From Actinoplanes sandaracinus (lineage in GTDB: Bacteria > Actinomycetota > Actinomycetes > Mycobacteriales > Micromonosporaceae), in assembly GCF_030009775.1 (NCBI RefSeq), contig NZ_JASCTH010000007.1, positions 1 through 64,000 on the forward strand: DNA of 64,000 nucleotides, read 5' to 3'. Each line of letters opens with the position of its first letter. Positions within the stretch are counted from its first letter, which is position 1. Below the pieces are notes generated by a model. It saw only the letters and a program-made list of their open reading frames with translations. It had not been told where the DNA came from and made no database searches. This document shows, in pieces, positions 33,567-42,076 of this stretch. Made by a program: the position numbers and the translations under genes.

Positions 33567-34916
33567 ATGAGATCGAAATGGTGGGGCGGCCTCGCAGCCG
33601 TCCTGACCGCCGCCGTCGCCGTGTTCGTGGCAGCCCAGCCCGCCCAGGCCGCCGCCGGGTTCACCGTCTCCGGCACCCGGATAATCGACGGCAACGGCAA
33701 CCCGTTCCTGATGCGCGGTGTCAACCACGCGCACACCTGGTACCCGACACGGACCGCCTCACTGGCCGACATCAAGACCCTCGGCGCCAACACCGTCCGG
33801 GTCGTCCTGGCCAGCGGACACCGCTGGACCAAGAACGAGGCCGCCGACGTCACCGGCGTGATCAACCAGTGCAAGGCCAACCGGCTGATCTGCGTCCTCG
33901 AGGTGCACGACACCACGGGGTACGGCGAACAGGCCGGCGCCGCCACCCTGGCCCAGGCCGTCGACTACTGGATCTCCATCAAGAGCGCCCTCGCCGGCCA
34001 GGAGAACTACGTCATCCTGAACATCGGCAACGAGCCGTACGGCAACGGCAGCGCCACCGCGAGCTGGACCGCCGACACCAAGAGCGCGATCACCCGCCTG
34101 CGTGCCGCCGGATTCCAGCACCAGATCATGGTGGACGCCCCGAACTGGGGCCAGGACTGGCAGTTCGTCATGCGCGACAACGCCGCCTCGGTGTTCGCCG
34201 CCGACCCGCAGCGCAACACCGTCTTCTCGATCCACATGTACGGCGTCTTCGACACCGCCGCGGAGATCAACGACTACCTCGGCCGGTTCCAGAGCGCCAA
34301 CCTGCCGATCGTGGTCGGCGAGTTCGGGCACGACCACTCCGACGGCAACCCCGACGAGGACACCATCCTGGCCACCACCCGCCGGCTCGGCATCGGCTAC
34401 CTCGGCTGGTCGTGGTCCGGCAACGGCGGCGGCGTCGAATACCTCGACATGGTCACCGACTTCAACCCCGCCCGGCTCACCTCATGGGGCCAGCGGTTGT
34501 TCAACGGCGCGGACGGCATCAAGGCCACCGCCGTCGAGGCGACCGTCTACAGCGGCCGGCCCTCCGGCAGCCCCAGCGTCTCGATCAGCCCCAGCACCTC
34601 GGTCCCGCCGGCCGGCGCCTGCACCGCGACGTACACGGTGACCAACTCCTGGCCGGGCGGCTTCCAGGGCACCGTCACCGTCAAGGCCGGCACCGCCGCC
34701 ATCACCGGCTGGACCGTCGCCTGGACCTGGGCCGACGGCCAGCGCATCACCAACAGCTGGAACGCGGCCGTCACCGCCTCCGGTAACACCGTCACCGCCC
34801 GCAACGCCGGCTACAACGGCACCCTCGCCGCCGGCGCCGAGGCCAGTTGGGGCTTCACCGCCTCCCGGAGCGCCGCCAACACCGTCCCGGCGCCGGTGAC
34901 CTGCACCGTCGCCTGA
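33567..34916 (+). CDS. Secreted GH5 endo-beta-1,4-mannanase with C-terminal CBM2
   Basis: 449 residues. Signal peptide (MRSKWWGG, hydrophobic core, cleavage near AQAAA, about residue 29). GH5 barrel (30-330) with RGVNHAHTWYP, VRVVLASGHRW, LEVHDTTGYG, the acid/base E156 in LNIGNEPYGN and the nucleophile E252 in VVGEFGHDHSDG, the pattern of bacterial GH5 subfamily 8 mannanases. A Ser/Pro linker (340-358) leads to a CBM2 domain (about 360-449) with CTATYTVTNSWPGGFQ and three exposed Trp residues. It cuts mannan or galactomannan outside the cell; the products would feed the adjacent importer. Terminator hairpin follows. Confidence 0.93.
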   Translation: MRSKWWGGLAAVLTAAVAVFVAAQPAQAAAGFTVSGTRIIDGNGNPFLMRGVNHAHTWYPTRTASLADIKTLGANTVRVVLASGHRWTKNEAADVTGVINQCKANRLICVLEVHDTTGYGEQAGAATLAQAVDYWISIKSALAGQENYVILNIGNEPYGNGSATASWTADTKSAITRLRAAGFQHQIMVDAPNWGQDWQFVMRDNAASVFAADPQRNTVFSIHMYGVFDTAAEINDYLGRFQSANLPIVVGEFGHDHSDGNPDEDTILATTRRLGIGYLGWSWSGNGGGVEYLDMVTDFNPARLTSWGQRLFNGADGIKATAVEATVYSGRPSGSPSVSISPSTSVPPAGACTATYTVTNSWPGGFQGTVTVKAGTAAITGWTVAWTWADGQRITNSWNAAVTASGNTVTARNAGYNGTLAAGAEASWGFTASRSAANTVPAPVTCTVA

Positions 34917-34928
34917 GCCTTCCTCTCG

Positions 34929-34961
34929 CCGGTGCCGTGGAGTCCCCGACCACGGCACCGG
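34929..34961. terminator. 12-bp hairpin between convergent genes
   Basis: CCGGTGCCGTGG (34929-34940) and CCACGGCACCGG (34950-34961) pair exactly with a 9-nt loop. It lies 12 nt after the GH5 stop and 23 nt from the end of the convergent regulator gene, so it can terminate both. Confidence 0.75.
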
Positions 34962-34984
34962 CCCGGCGATCCGTCCGCGGACGC

Positions 34985-35809
34985 TCAGAGTCCCACCGTG
35001 GCCCACACGACCTTGCCGCCGAGGGTGGGCATGGCGCCCCAGGCCACCGCGGCCGCGTGCACCAACAGCAGACCCCGCCCCCGCTCTGCCAGTGGGCCCG
35101 GCGAACTGGTGGACGCCGGCTTGCCCGGGTACGGGAACCGGCCGGCGCCGTCACGCACCGCTACGTGCAGCCCGGAAACGCCGCAGATGGTGGTGACGAT
35201 GAAGTCGGTGCCGGCGTGCTGCACGGCGTTGGCGGCCAGCTCCGACACGATCAACAGGGTGTCCTCCAGCAGATGCGGCAGGTCCCAGACACCGCAAGCT
35301 TGCGTGACGAGATGACGGGCGGCCGGAACGGAATCCGGCCGGGCCGGCAGGCGGGCCTGTCGCCGGTCGGCACGCGACATCCGCTCGGCGACCGCTATGC
35401 GCGCGTCCCGCACCGAGTCGTACACCCGGGGCTGCGGTCCTCGGAGATTCCGGATCCGCCACGCCAGCCTTGTCTCCGGGTGCAGGCACAACGCCAGGTG
35501 CACCGGTGACGGGCCGAGCCGGACCTGGCGCCAGGCGGACAGCCAGAACGGCAGGCTCACCCCGTAGGGATCGCTCACCCCGCGCAGATCGGCGATGATC
35601 GAGTCGGCCGGTCCGGCCCCGCACAGTCGCAGGCCCTTCGACACCTGGTCGCACAGACGCTCCGACCACGGGCCGCGCGGCACCAGGTCGATCACCGCGG
35701 CGGCCGCGTCACCGGTGACGGTCACATCCGCACGACGGCGGTCCGTCGCGGTGAGAAGGTACGGCGGTTGAAGCGGGGGAAGCCGTGCGCTCCGGTCCAC
35801 GCTGGTCAT
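34985..35809 (-). CDS. STAS-like plus HATPase_c regulator (RsbW/anti-sigma kinase type)
   Basis: 274 residues. The N-terminal part (about 25-130) has the alternating strand-helix pattern of a STAS-like domain (VTGDAAAAVIDLVPRG, SIIADLRGV). The C-terminal part (about 150-274) is a short ATP-binding domain with N box LIVSELAANAVQHAG, G1 AVRDGAGRFP and G2 ERGRGLLLVHAAA, as in actinobacterial RsbW-like kinases. It probably phosphorylates or binds a sigma-factor regulator. A single chain joining antagonist-like and kinase-like domains is common in this group. ATG at 35809; the longer upstream frame overlaps the desaturase gene and is not coding. Confidence 0.8.
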   Translation of the reverse strand: MTSVDRSARLPPLQPPYLLTATDRRRADVTVTGDAAAAVIDLVPRGPWSERLCDQVSKGLRLCGAGPADSIIADLRGVSDPYGVSLPFWLSAWRQVRLGPSPVHLALCLHPETRLAWRIRNLRGPQPRVYDSVRDARIAVAERMSRADRRQARLPARPDSVPAARHLVTQACGVWDLPHLLEDTLLIVSELAANAVQHAGTDFIVTTICGVSGLHVAVRDGAGRFPYPGKPASTSSPGPLAERGRGLLLVHAAAVAWGAMPTLGGKVVWATVGL

Positions 35810-36096
35810 CGCCGACCGGCCAGGCCCACGCCACTCTCGCCGGGCCGCACGGCGGGCACCTGCACCACGAGACGGATCAAACGGTTCACGACGGCCACAG
35901 CTCTCTGAGCACCTTGTCACCACAGGGGCGCTACCAGGGTCTGAGGCAGCCTGCGAGGATGACGTGCCGTCGTCCTCCGACTGCAATCTATAGCAGCCCG
36001 CCGTCGATTGCCGACATCGTAGGGATGAACGGGCGCCCGGCACTGTCCGTCCGCATCGATCGCCCCGGCGGACAGTGCCGGGCGCTGAAGCGCAGT

Positions 36097-37143
36097 TCAG
36101 CGGGCCGCGTGCTCGGCGCGAGCCGGCGCGCCCACCTCGTGCAGATGGCGCAGGGCCTGCCGGTAGGAGGTGACCAAGCTGGTCTGCTCGTAGGCGACAC
36201 CGATCTCGGCGCAGTACGCCTGCACGATGGGCTGCGCCTTGCGCAGGTTGGGCGTCGGCATGCCGGGGAACAGGTGGTGCTCGATCTGATAGTTCAGGCC
36301 GCCCAGCGCCGCGTCGGTGAGCCGGCCGCCGTGGACGTTGCGGGACGTCAGCACCTGCTTGCGCAGGAAGTCCTCGTCGCCGGTGGGGTGCGGCATGCCC
36401 TTGTGGTTGGGCGCGAACGTCATGCCGAGGTAGACGCCGAACAGCGCCTGGTGCAGCAGCAGGAACCCGGCCGCCGGCAGCGGCGGCAGGACGATCAGCA
36501 GCGCGGTCAGGTAACCGGCGGCGTGCAGGACGAGCAGCGCGCTCTCCAGCAGCGGGCGCTTCACCACACCGCCGCGCAGCGCCTTGACGCTGGAGACCTT
36601 GAGGTCCACGGCGAGGAGGGTGAGCAGCGGGAAGAAGAGCCCCGCCTGGTGCCGGGTGACGAAGCCCTTCAGCCCGCGACGGCCGAGAGCCGACCCGGTG
36701 GCCCAGATGAGGACCTCGGGTGCGACGTCCGGGTCGAGGTCGTCGTGGTTGGGATTGTTGTGGTGCCGGGTGTGCTTCTCCACCCACCAGCCGTAACTCA
36801 TGCCGACCGCGAGGTTTCCGGCGATCCGCCCGGAGATCGCGCTGGGGCGTTTGGTGCGGAACACCTGGCGGTGGGCCAGATCATGGGCGATCAGCGCGAC
36901 CTGGGTGAACGCGACGGCCAGGAACGCCGCGGTGACCAGCTGCCACCACGACGAGCCGATGAGGAAGAAGGCGGTCCAGCCGCCGAGGAACATGAGCGCG
37001 ACGACGCCCATCCGGGCCAGATAGTACGCGGGCCGGCGCTCCATCAGTCCCTCGCTGGTGATCCGGCGCGACAGGACGGCGAAGTCGCTGCCACCCGCCC
37101 TCGCCGCCGGCGTCGGGATGCTCGTCGGTGCCGTGGTTGTCAT
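36097..37143 (-). CDS. Membrane fatty acid desaturase
   Basis: 348 residues. The three histidine boxes of the acyl-lipid/acyl-CoA desaturase family are present: HDLAH (87-91), HTRHH (124-128) and QIEHHLFPG near 290. Four to five membrane helices lie around them (ALMFLGGWTAFFLIG, LFFPLLTLLAV). The di-iron enzyme introduces a double bond into membrane acyl chains. The electron donor is not encoded nearby. ATG at 37143 follows a weak ribosome-binding site; the 18-residue extension upstream is unlikely. 35810-36096 shows no gene. Confidence 0.92.
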   Translation of the reverse strand: MTTTAPTSIPTPAARAGGSDFAVLSRRITSEGLMERRPAYYLARMGVVALMFLGGWTAFFLIGSSWWQLVTAAFLAVAFTQVALIAHDLAHRQVFRTKRPSAISGRIAGNLAVGMSYGWWVEKHTRHHNNPNHDDLDPDVAPEVLIWATGSALGRRGLKGFVTRHQAGLFFPLLTLLAVDLKVSSVKALRGGVVKRPLLESALLVLHAAGYLTALLIVLPPLPAAGFLLLHQALFGVYLGMTFAPNHKGMPHPTGDEDFLRKQVLTSRNVHGGRLTDAALGGLNYQIEHHLFPGMPTPNLRKAQPIVQAYCAEIGVAYEQTSLVTSYRQALRHLHEVGAPARAEHAAR

Positions 37144-37291
37144 GCCCCCATTCCACCGTCCCGGGCGTGCACGGTCAGGAGCGCTGACTCCCCACACCGT
37201 GGTGGTGCCAGCACCACCATCGCGCCGGCCGGCACCGGCCCGCCGCCCACGGCGGCCCGGCGGTTAGGATCTGCCGGTTGAAAGGTGGGCG

Positions 37292-37594
37292 ATGACGACT
37301 CCGCTCCGACCGCTGCGCTGGTACGCCGTACTCGCGGTGGTGTTCTTCGGCATCGCCCCGGCGGTGATGCTGACCCTGCTGGTGATCCGTGGCGACACCC
37401 CGGGTTCGGTCGGTTTCCTGCTCGCCGGCGGCATCCCGCTGGTCATCGCGGCGATCGCGGTGGGCGTGCGGGGCCTGGCCGAAACCGATCCCCAGCAGGC
37501 CGCGAAGCTGCTGCACCGCAGCATGGCCTTCGTCGCCGGCGCGGACGTGCTGATGCTCGGCGGCAACGCCCTGCTCCGGATGACCTCGTCCTGA
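37292..37594 (+). CDS. Small membrane protein, unknown function
   Basis: 100 residues with three membrane helices: WYAVLAVVFFGIAPAVMLTL, VGFLLAGGIPLVIAAIAVGV and AFVAGADVLMLGGNAL. A cytoplasmic loop GLAETDPQQAAKLLHR lies between the last two. I do not recognise the family. The ATG at 37292 is preceded by GAAAGGTGGGC, a plausible ribosome-binding site. It is divergent from the desaturase gene and followed by a 47-bp tandem duplication. Confidence 0.6.
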   Translation: MTTPLRPLRWYAVLAVVFFGIAPAVMLTLLVIRGDTPGSVGFLLAGGIPLVIAAIAVGVRGLAETDPQQAAKLLHRSMAFVAGADVLMLGGNALLRMTSS

Positions 37595-37611
37595 CCGGCG
37601 CGAGCCGACCA

Positions 37612-37705
37612 CCGGCGCGCACGCCGGGCGGGTCACGGTCCGGGGTGTCGGCTGATCACCGGCGCGCACGCCGGGCGGGTCACGGTCCGGGGTGTCGGAT
37701 GATCA
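37612..37705. repeat. 47-bp tandem direct repeat, two copies
   Basis: Copy 1 is 37612-37658 and copy 2 is 37659-37705, with one mismatch (CTGATCA versus ATGATCA at the end). Each copy begins CCGGCGCGCACGCC, and a third partial start (CCGGCGG) follows. It lies in the intergenic space downstream of both flanking genes, so it may form terminator-like structures. No other copies seen in the window. Confidence 0.85.
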
Positions 37706-37750
37706 CCGGCGGCCCGGCTCCCGGCGACGAGGAGCCGGACCGCGGTCCGC

Positions 37751-39094
37751 TCAGGGGGCGGTGACGCGGTAGACCGCGCCCGCCTGGTCGTCGCTGACGT
37801 ACAGCGCGCCGTCCGGGCCCTGCACGGCCATCACCGGCCGCCCCCAGCGGCTGCCGTCGGCCAGCTGGAACCCGGTCAGCAGCGTCTGCTGCGGCCCCAG
37901 CTCACCGTCGCGCCAGGCGAAGAACGACACCTCCGGCGGGCGGGGCGGCCGGCGGTTCCACGAGCCGTGGATGCCCGCCAGCGCGCCGGGCCCGTAACCG
38001 CCGGCCAGCCCGGGCCGGGTGGCGAAGCTCAGGCCCAGCGGCGCCGAGTGCGCGCCCATGCCCTGCTCGGTCAGGGCGAGCGCGGCGCAGTCGAGCTTGG
38101 AGCCGTCCGGGTTGGTCTGGATGTCACGGACGAACGGCCGCCGGGTGTAGCTCAGCGGCGTGTCCTCGGCGCCGGGCTTCAGATCGGGGTCCGGGTTGCA
38201 GTACGGCCAGCCGAGGTCGCGGCCCTGGGTCAGCTTGGCAAGCTGCTCGAACGGGTGGTCGTTCACGTACCACAGCAGGACCTCGCCGGAGTCCGGCCCC
38301 TCATAGGGGTAGCCGACGTTGTCACGGTGGTTGACGGCCGTCCACACCGCACCGTCGGGGGCGACCGCGAGCCCCGTGCCGTTGCGCACGCCACGGGCGA
38401 AGGTCGCCGGCTCGCCGCCGCTCGCCGGAATCCGCAGAATGGCGGCCCGCTCCGGCTTCGCCTCCCGGTCCTCGGCCGAGACGTTGCCGGTCGAACCCAC
38501 CGAGACGTAGAGCTCGCCGTCCTTGCCGACGGCCACGCTCTTCAGCGCGTGAGCGTAGGCGCCGCGCAGGTCAGGGCTCTTCTCGTCGGGCAGCCCGGCG
38601 GCCAGGACCCGTTTCCCCGACAGCGTCCCGGCGCGGTAGGTGAAACTGACGAGCTGATCGCTTTCGGCCACATAGAGCGTGTCCCCGGCGAAGGCCAGCC
38701 CATGCGGCTGGGTCAGCCCGTCGATCAGGGTGCGCTGCTGGGGCGGAGCGTCGCCCGGCCCGGGGACGAGTTCGACGATGTCACCGGATTTCGGCCGGGA
38801 CACCAGCAGCCGCTGGTCCGGTGTCCAGGCCAGCAGCCGGGCGCTGGGCACCCGCGCCCAGACCGAGACCACCCAGCCCGGCGGGGCCTGCACCTGCCGG
38901 GCCTCGTCGAACGGCGCCGTGCCGGTTCCGGCGAGCGTGCGGACAGTCGTGGCGGCCAGCGCCGGCACCGTCGCCGCTGACGGCGAGCCCGGCGGCGGCG
39001 ACACGGTGGCGGCGGGGGCCGGATCATCGGCGGCACATGCGGCCAGGGCGAGCACGAGGCCGCCGGCCAGCGTCGTACGAGCGAACGTCTTCAC
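37751..39094 (-). CDS. PQQ-type glucose/sorbosone dehydrogenase-like lipoprotein
   Basis: 447 residues. Lipoprotein signal with lipobox LALAAC (Cys near 20), then a Pro/Ala/Thr linker. A six-bladed propeller domain follows with GLTQPHGLAFAGDTLYVAES, KSVAVGKDGELYVSVGSTGN, FARGVRNGTGLAVAPDGAVW, GIHGSWNRRPP and GPDGALYVSDDQAGAVYRV, the order seen in soluble PQQ-dependent sugar dehydrogenases and sorbosone dehydrogenase-like proteins. It is located outside the membrane. Whether it binds PQQ is not certain; many actinobacterial relatives are uncharacterised. Confidence 0.82.
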   Translation of the reverse strand: MKTFARTTLAGGLVLALAACAADDPAPAATVSPPPGSPSAATVPALAATTVRTLAGTGTAPFDEARQVQAPPGWVVSVWARVPSARLLAWTPDQRLLVSRPKSGDIVELVPGPGDAPPQQRTLIDGLTQPHGLAFAGDTLYVAESDQLVSFTYRAGTLSGKRVLAAGLPDEKSPDLRGAYAHALKSVAVGKDGELYVSVGSTGNVSAEDREAKPERAAILRIPASGGEPATFARGVRNGTGLAVAPDGAVWTAVNHRDNVGYPYEGPDSGEVLLWYVNDHPFEQLAKLTQGRDLGWPYCNPDPDLKPGAEDTPLSYTRRPFVRDIQTNPDGSKLDCAALALTEQGMGAHSAPLGLSFATRPGLAGGYGPGALAGIHGSWNRRPPRPPEVSFFAWRDGELGPQQTLLTGFQLADGSRWGRPVMAVQGPDGALYVSDDQAGAVYRVTAP

Positions 39095-39188
39095 CGTTGC
39101 ATTTCTACCCGGTCACTCACCCGGCGGCCCGTCGGACGACGGACGTGCGGTCCCTCCCCGGCCGGAGAAGGACCGTGCGGTGGTCCGG

Positions 39189-39509
39189 TCAGGCGACGCC
39201 GTCTTCTTGACGTCGCCGGAATTTCTCGTTCTGCTGCAGGGCCTCCTCGAGCTGGTCCTCGAGGATGATGATCCGGCAGGCGGCCTCCAGCGCGGTGCCC
39301 TGATCGACCATCTCCCGGGCGCGTGCGGCGAGGCGCAACTGGTAGCGGGAGTAACGGCGGTGCCCACCGGCGGACCGGAACGGGGTGATCAGTTTCGCCT
39401 CGTCGAGCCGGCGCAGGAAGTCCTGCGAGGCGCCGGCGATCTCGGCGGCGCGGCCCATCGTGTAGGCGGGGTAGTCGTCATCACCGAACATGTCGTCGGA
39501 TTGGGCCAT
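39189..39509 (-). CDS. MerR-type helix-turn-helix regulator
   Basis: 106 residues. TMGRAAEIAGASQDFLRRLD is the MerR recognition helix-turn-helix and GGHRRYSRYQLRLAARAREM the wing. A coiled C-terminus (RIIILEDQLEEALQQNEKFR) serves for dimerisation instead of an effector domain. No cysteines and no ligand domain, so it is a minimal MerR with an unknown signal. The start is backed by GGAGGTGTGA. A terminator-like hairpin lies 18 nt upstream in the leader, and a 0.9-kb non-coding region precedes it. Confidence 0.85.
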   Translation of the reverse strand: MAQSDDMFGDDDYPAYTMGRAAEIAGASQDFLRRLDEAKLITPFRSAGGHRRYSRYQLRLAARAREMVDQGTALEAACRIIILEDQLEEALQQNEKFRRRQEDGVA

Positions 39510-39526
39510 TCACACCTCCAAGACGA

Positions 39527-39554
39527 GGGCCCCGACGCGGAAGCGCCGGGGCCC
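39527..39554 (-). promoter_or_regulatory. Terminator-like hairpin in the leader of the MerR gene
   Basis: GGGCCCCGACGC (39527-39538), loop GGAA, GCGCCGGGGCCC (39543-39554): 12 bp with one mismatch. On the minus strand it is followed by TCGTCTT and then the ribosome-binding site, so it could act as an attenuator. A near-palindrome TGGGTTTTAAACACCA (39563-39578) lies just upstream of it and may be a protein site. Confidence 0.5.
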
Positions 39555-40455
39555 AGGGATTGTGGGTTTTAAACACCATCTACCGACAGGTTCGTCGGGT
39601 TGTCGTTTCCGCACTTACCGCCAGAGGCGGTTCGAAGTGCAGGGATCGCATAAGCGTGACCGGAGAACCACCTTTCGTGCGATGGAGCCTGCGGTGTCCG
39701 CCCCGGGTCAGAACTGCATCCCTGGAGGCGGGCGATCCAACGGTGTTCGTGCCCTCCCTTTCCTCTGCTTCGAATTTCCGTACTTCACACTCACCGGTGA
39801 CGGAGCCCCACGCGACTTCATGGCCCCGCACACGTGCGGTCTGCCTTGACCTGGAATTACGTCAAGGTCTTGTGCTGCACTTACCTGTTACCCATTGCAC
39901 CGAGCGAGCCACGACACCGTCTTCATCAACACCGTCGGGCCCTGCTTGACGCTCGGCCTGCATCATCGTCTGCGTCTTCAACGATCTCTGCTCTCAACGA
40001 GAGGAACACTATCCAACCCTGGCGAGAATGTCTAGTTCGCTCGCCATAGATTTTCTCACCGGCACCACCTGAGCCACGGGCGCGGCGCGGGTGAGCCGAG
40101 CCACGGTAGCCGGAACGTGGTCACGGTAGTGGGAACCGGCTGGGATCGGGGTGGGGGTGTACGGGCTTAGGCGCAGTCGGGTACCAACATGTAGAGATCG
40201 AAGACGTCGGGACATCCACTTTGCGCATCGCCCCTGATAGATGCAGCTCACAGCCCGGGCCGAACCCAGCACTGATCGCCGGGTTGATCAACCAAAGCCG
40301 CATCGGCCACAACTTGCCTCGAGACAGTTACGTCAACAGCAACAGCGTGCCTGCGTCCTGCACCGTGACGAGCGTCCGAGCGGATCGTGGCCAGAAGCGC
40401 GCAGCAACCGTGGCGCGGGTGAGCTGGTCTCCGCATACCGTTTAGGGTCTCTGCC
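39555..40455. other. Gene-poor 0.9-kb region with RNA-like structures
   Basis: No convincing gene in either strand; codon bias is weak and GC lower than in the neighbours. It holds a nested hairpin at 39611-39640 (GCACTT, CCGCC, AGA, GGCGG, AAGTGC) and a smaller CGACA/TGTCG pairing near 39584-39605. A dyad CCTTGAC-N10-GTCAAGG lies at 39844-39867. The minus-strand side could be a long structured leader of the MerR gene; the right end carries the promoter of the efflux gene, which I cannot pinpoint. Confidence 0.5.
39844..39867. promoter_or_regulatory. Dyad CCTTGAC-N10-GTCAAGG, possible MerR-type operator
   Basis: Perfect 7-bp arms separated by CTGGAATTAC. MerR-family sites are dyads of this size placed within promoter spacers, and TTGAC forms a -35-like element in both directions. 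It lies 335 nt upstream of the MerR-type start. Confidence 0.4.
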
Positions 40456-41688
40456 ATGGCGGATGCGGCCGGCTCCCGGGTGCCGAGTAGGCCGTTGCTC
40501 GTCGTCATGCTGGGGCTGGCCACCGCGATCGGTCCGCTGTCCACCGACATGTACCTGCCGGCGCTCCCGGCGATGGCCGACGACTTGGGTGTGGGTCCCG
40601 GCGCGATGCAGCAGTCGATCACGTGGTGCCTCTTGGGGCTGGCCGTTGGTCAGCTGATCGGGGGCGCGCTCAGCGACCGGTGGGGACGGCGGCGGCCGAT
40701 AGTGATTGGCCTCGCCGCGTACGCAGTGTTGACGATTCTGATCGCGCCGGTGTCGTCCATGCCGTTGTTGATCGCTTTGCGTTTCGTGGAGGGCCTCGCC
40801 GGAGGCGCCGGCGTGGCGATTGCGCGGGCCGTGGTCCGCGACCTCTACGCCGGGACTGACGCCGCGCGGGTTTTCTCCCGGCTCGCGTTGATCTTCGGGC
40901 TGGCCCCGATCTTGGGGCCGGGCCTGGGGAGCTTGGTTTTGCGGGCGACTTCCTGGCGCGGCGTCTTCGTCGTGCTCGGTGGGCTTGCGGTGCTGGTCAC
41001 CGTCTTGCTGGCGGCGAAGTTGCCGGAAACCTTGCCTTCCTCTCGCCGGATGGGAGGCGGTCTCGCTGCCACCGTCCGGTCGGCCGGACCGATCGTGCGG
41101 GACCGGGTCTTCATGGGGTACGCGGTGGCTCAGGCGCTCGCTTTCTCGGCGCTGTTCGGCTATCTCGCGAACGGCACGTTCGTGCTGCAGGACGGGTACG
41201 GGCTCTCACCCACCGCGTTCGGCCTGCTCTTCGGCTTGAACGCGGTGGGGATCACGGCGTTCAGCCAGGCCAACGCGCGGCTGCTCGGACGGACCACCCC
41301 ACGCCGCCTGCTGCTAGTAGCGCTGACTGGGCTCGGTGTGGCCGGCGTGGTCGCCCTGGCGTCCGCGCTGCTTGGGAACCTTCCCGGACTCTGCGCCGGG
41401 CTGTTGCTGCTGACCTGCTCGTTCGGGATGACCCAGCCGAACTCGTTCGCCTTGGCCCTGGACCGGCACCCGGACCGGGCCGGTACGGCGTCGTCGGTGC
41501 TGGGTCCGCTTGCTCCGTTACTGGCCGCCCTGCTGGCGCCGCTGGCGACGCTGGGGCGGCCGGGCACGGGCGTGCCAATGGCCCTGCTGATCCTAGGTTG
41601 CGCCGTGGGGTCGCTGGTCTGCGTGTTCGCGCTGACTGGTGATTCCACTTGGTCAGCGACGGCTGGCCGTCGTCAGCAGTCCCGGTGA
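40456..41688 (+). CDS. MFS multidrug efflux transporter, Bcr/CflA family
   Basis: 410 residues, 12 membrane helices. LATAIGPLSTDMYLPALPAM is the Bcr/CflA TM1 signature, GGALSDRWGRRRPIVIGL is the MFS loop 2-3 motif A, and RAVVRDLYAGTDAARVFSRL with LGPGLGSLV is motif C-like for drug:H+ antiporters. Probable substrates are chloramphenicol- or bicyclomycin-like drugs; specificity is inferred. Third codon positions are less GC-biased than in neighbouring genes, which may indicate transfer. No operon partner. Confidence 0.9.
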   Translation: MADAAGSRVPSRPLLVVMLGLATAIGPLSTDMYLPALPAMADDLGVGPGAMQQSITWCLLGLAVGQLIGGALSDRWGRRRPIVIGLAAYAVLTILIAPVSSMPLLIALRFVEGLAGGAGVAIARAVVRDLYAGTDAARVFSRLALIFGLAPILGPGLGSLVLRATSWRGVFVVLGGLAVLVTVLLAAKLPETLPSSRRMGGGLAATVRSAGPIVRDRVFMGYAVAQALAFSALFGYLANGTFVLQDGYGLSPTAFGLLFGLNAVGITAFSQANARLLGRTTPRRLLLVALTGLGVAGVVALASALLGNLPGLCAGLLLLTCSFGMTQPNSFALALDRHPDRAGTASSVLGPLAPLLAALLAPLATLGRPGTGVPMALLILGCAVGSLVCVFALTGDSTWSATAGRRQQSR

Positions 41689-42076
41689 CTGTCGATCCCA
41701 TTTTGGCCGTTCAACGTAAGGATGAGTCACCCGGCGCCAATTCAAACGATGCCCCGAACATTAGACGGACATTCGACAAGTAATCGGTGCGCGCTCATGC
41801 GTGTTGGACGAGGTGTTTCCGCAACGCGGCGTAGTGGGGCAGGGGATCCGGGCGAGAGAGCTGAAACCAGGTGGCGCCTCGACGGGGAAGCCAGGCTCGA
41901 CGAATGTTGTGGGACTGTTCAGCCTCGCGGGGCGTGGGTCGCACAGCGGGCGCGGGCGTTCGCCGCGCGGGCCGCCGGTGGATGCACGAGCTTGCTCACA
42001 GTCCCGGCCGCATCCATCCCCGCGGCCCGCCGCGAAGGAACGTGCGTACACCGACGCACTTCCTCCAGGAGTCAGC
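41689..42076. other. No gene recognised
   Basis: 388 bases between the efflux gene and the DUF4397 gene. Lower GC on the left. The open frames crossing it extend into the next gene out of frame and lack domain signals. The ribosome-binding site CCAGGAG of the next gene is at its right end; no clear promoter was found. Confidence 0.5.

Noticed and set aside
37612..37705. Direct repeats as CRISPR or transposon ends
   Set aside because: Only two adjacent copies, no spacers, no transposase and no target duplication.
39555..40455. tmRNA, RNase P RNA or SRP RNA
   Set aside because: None of their conserved cores was found on either strand.
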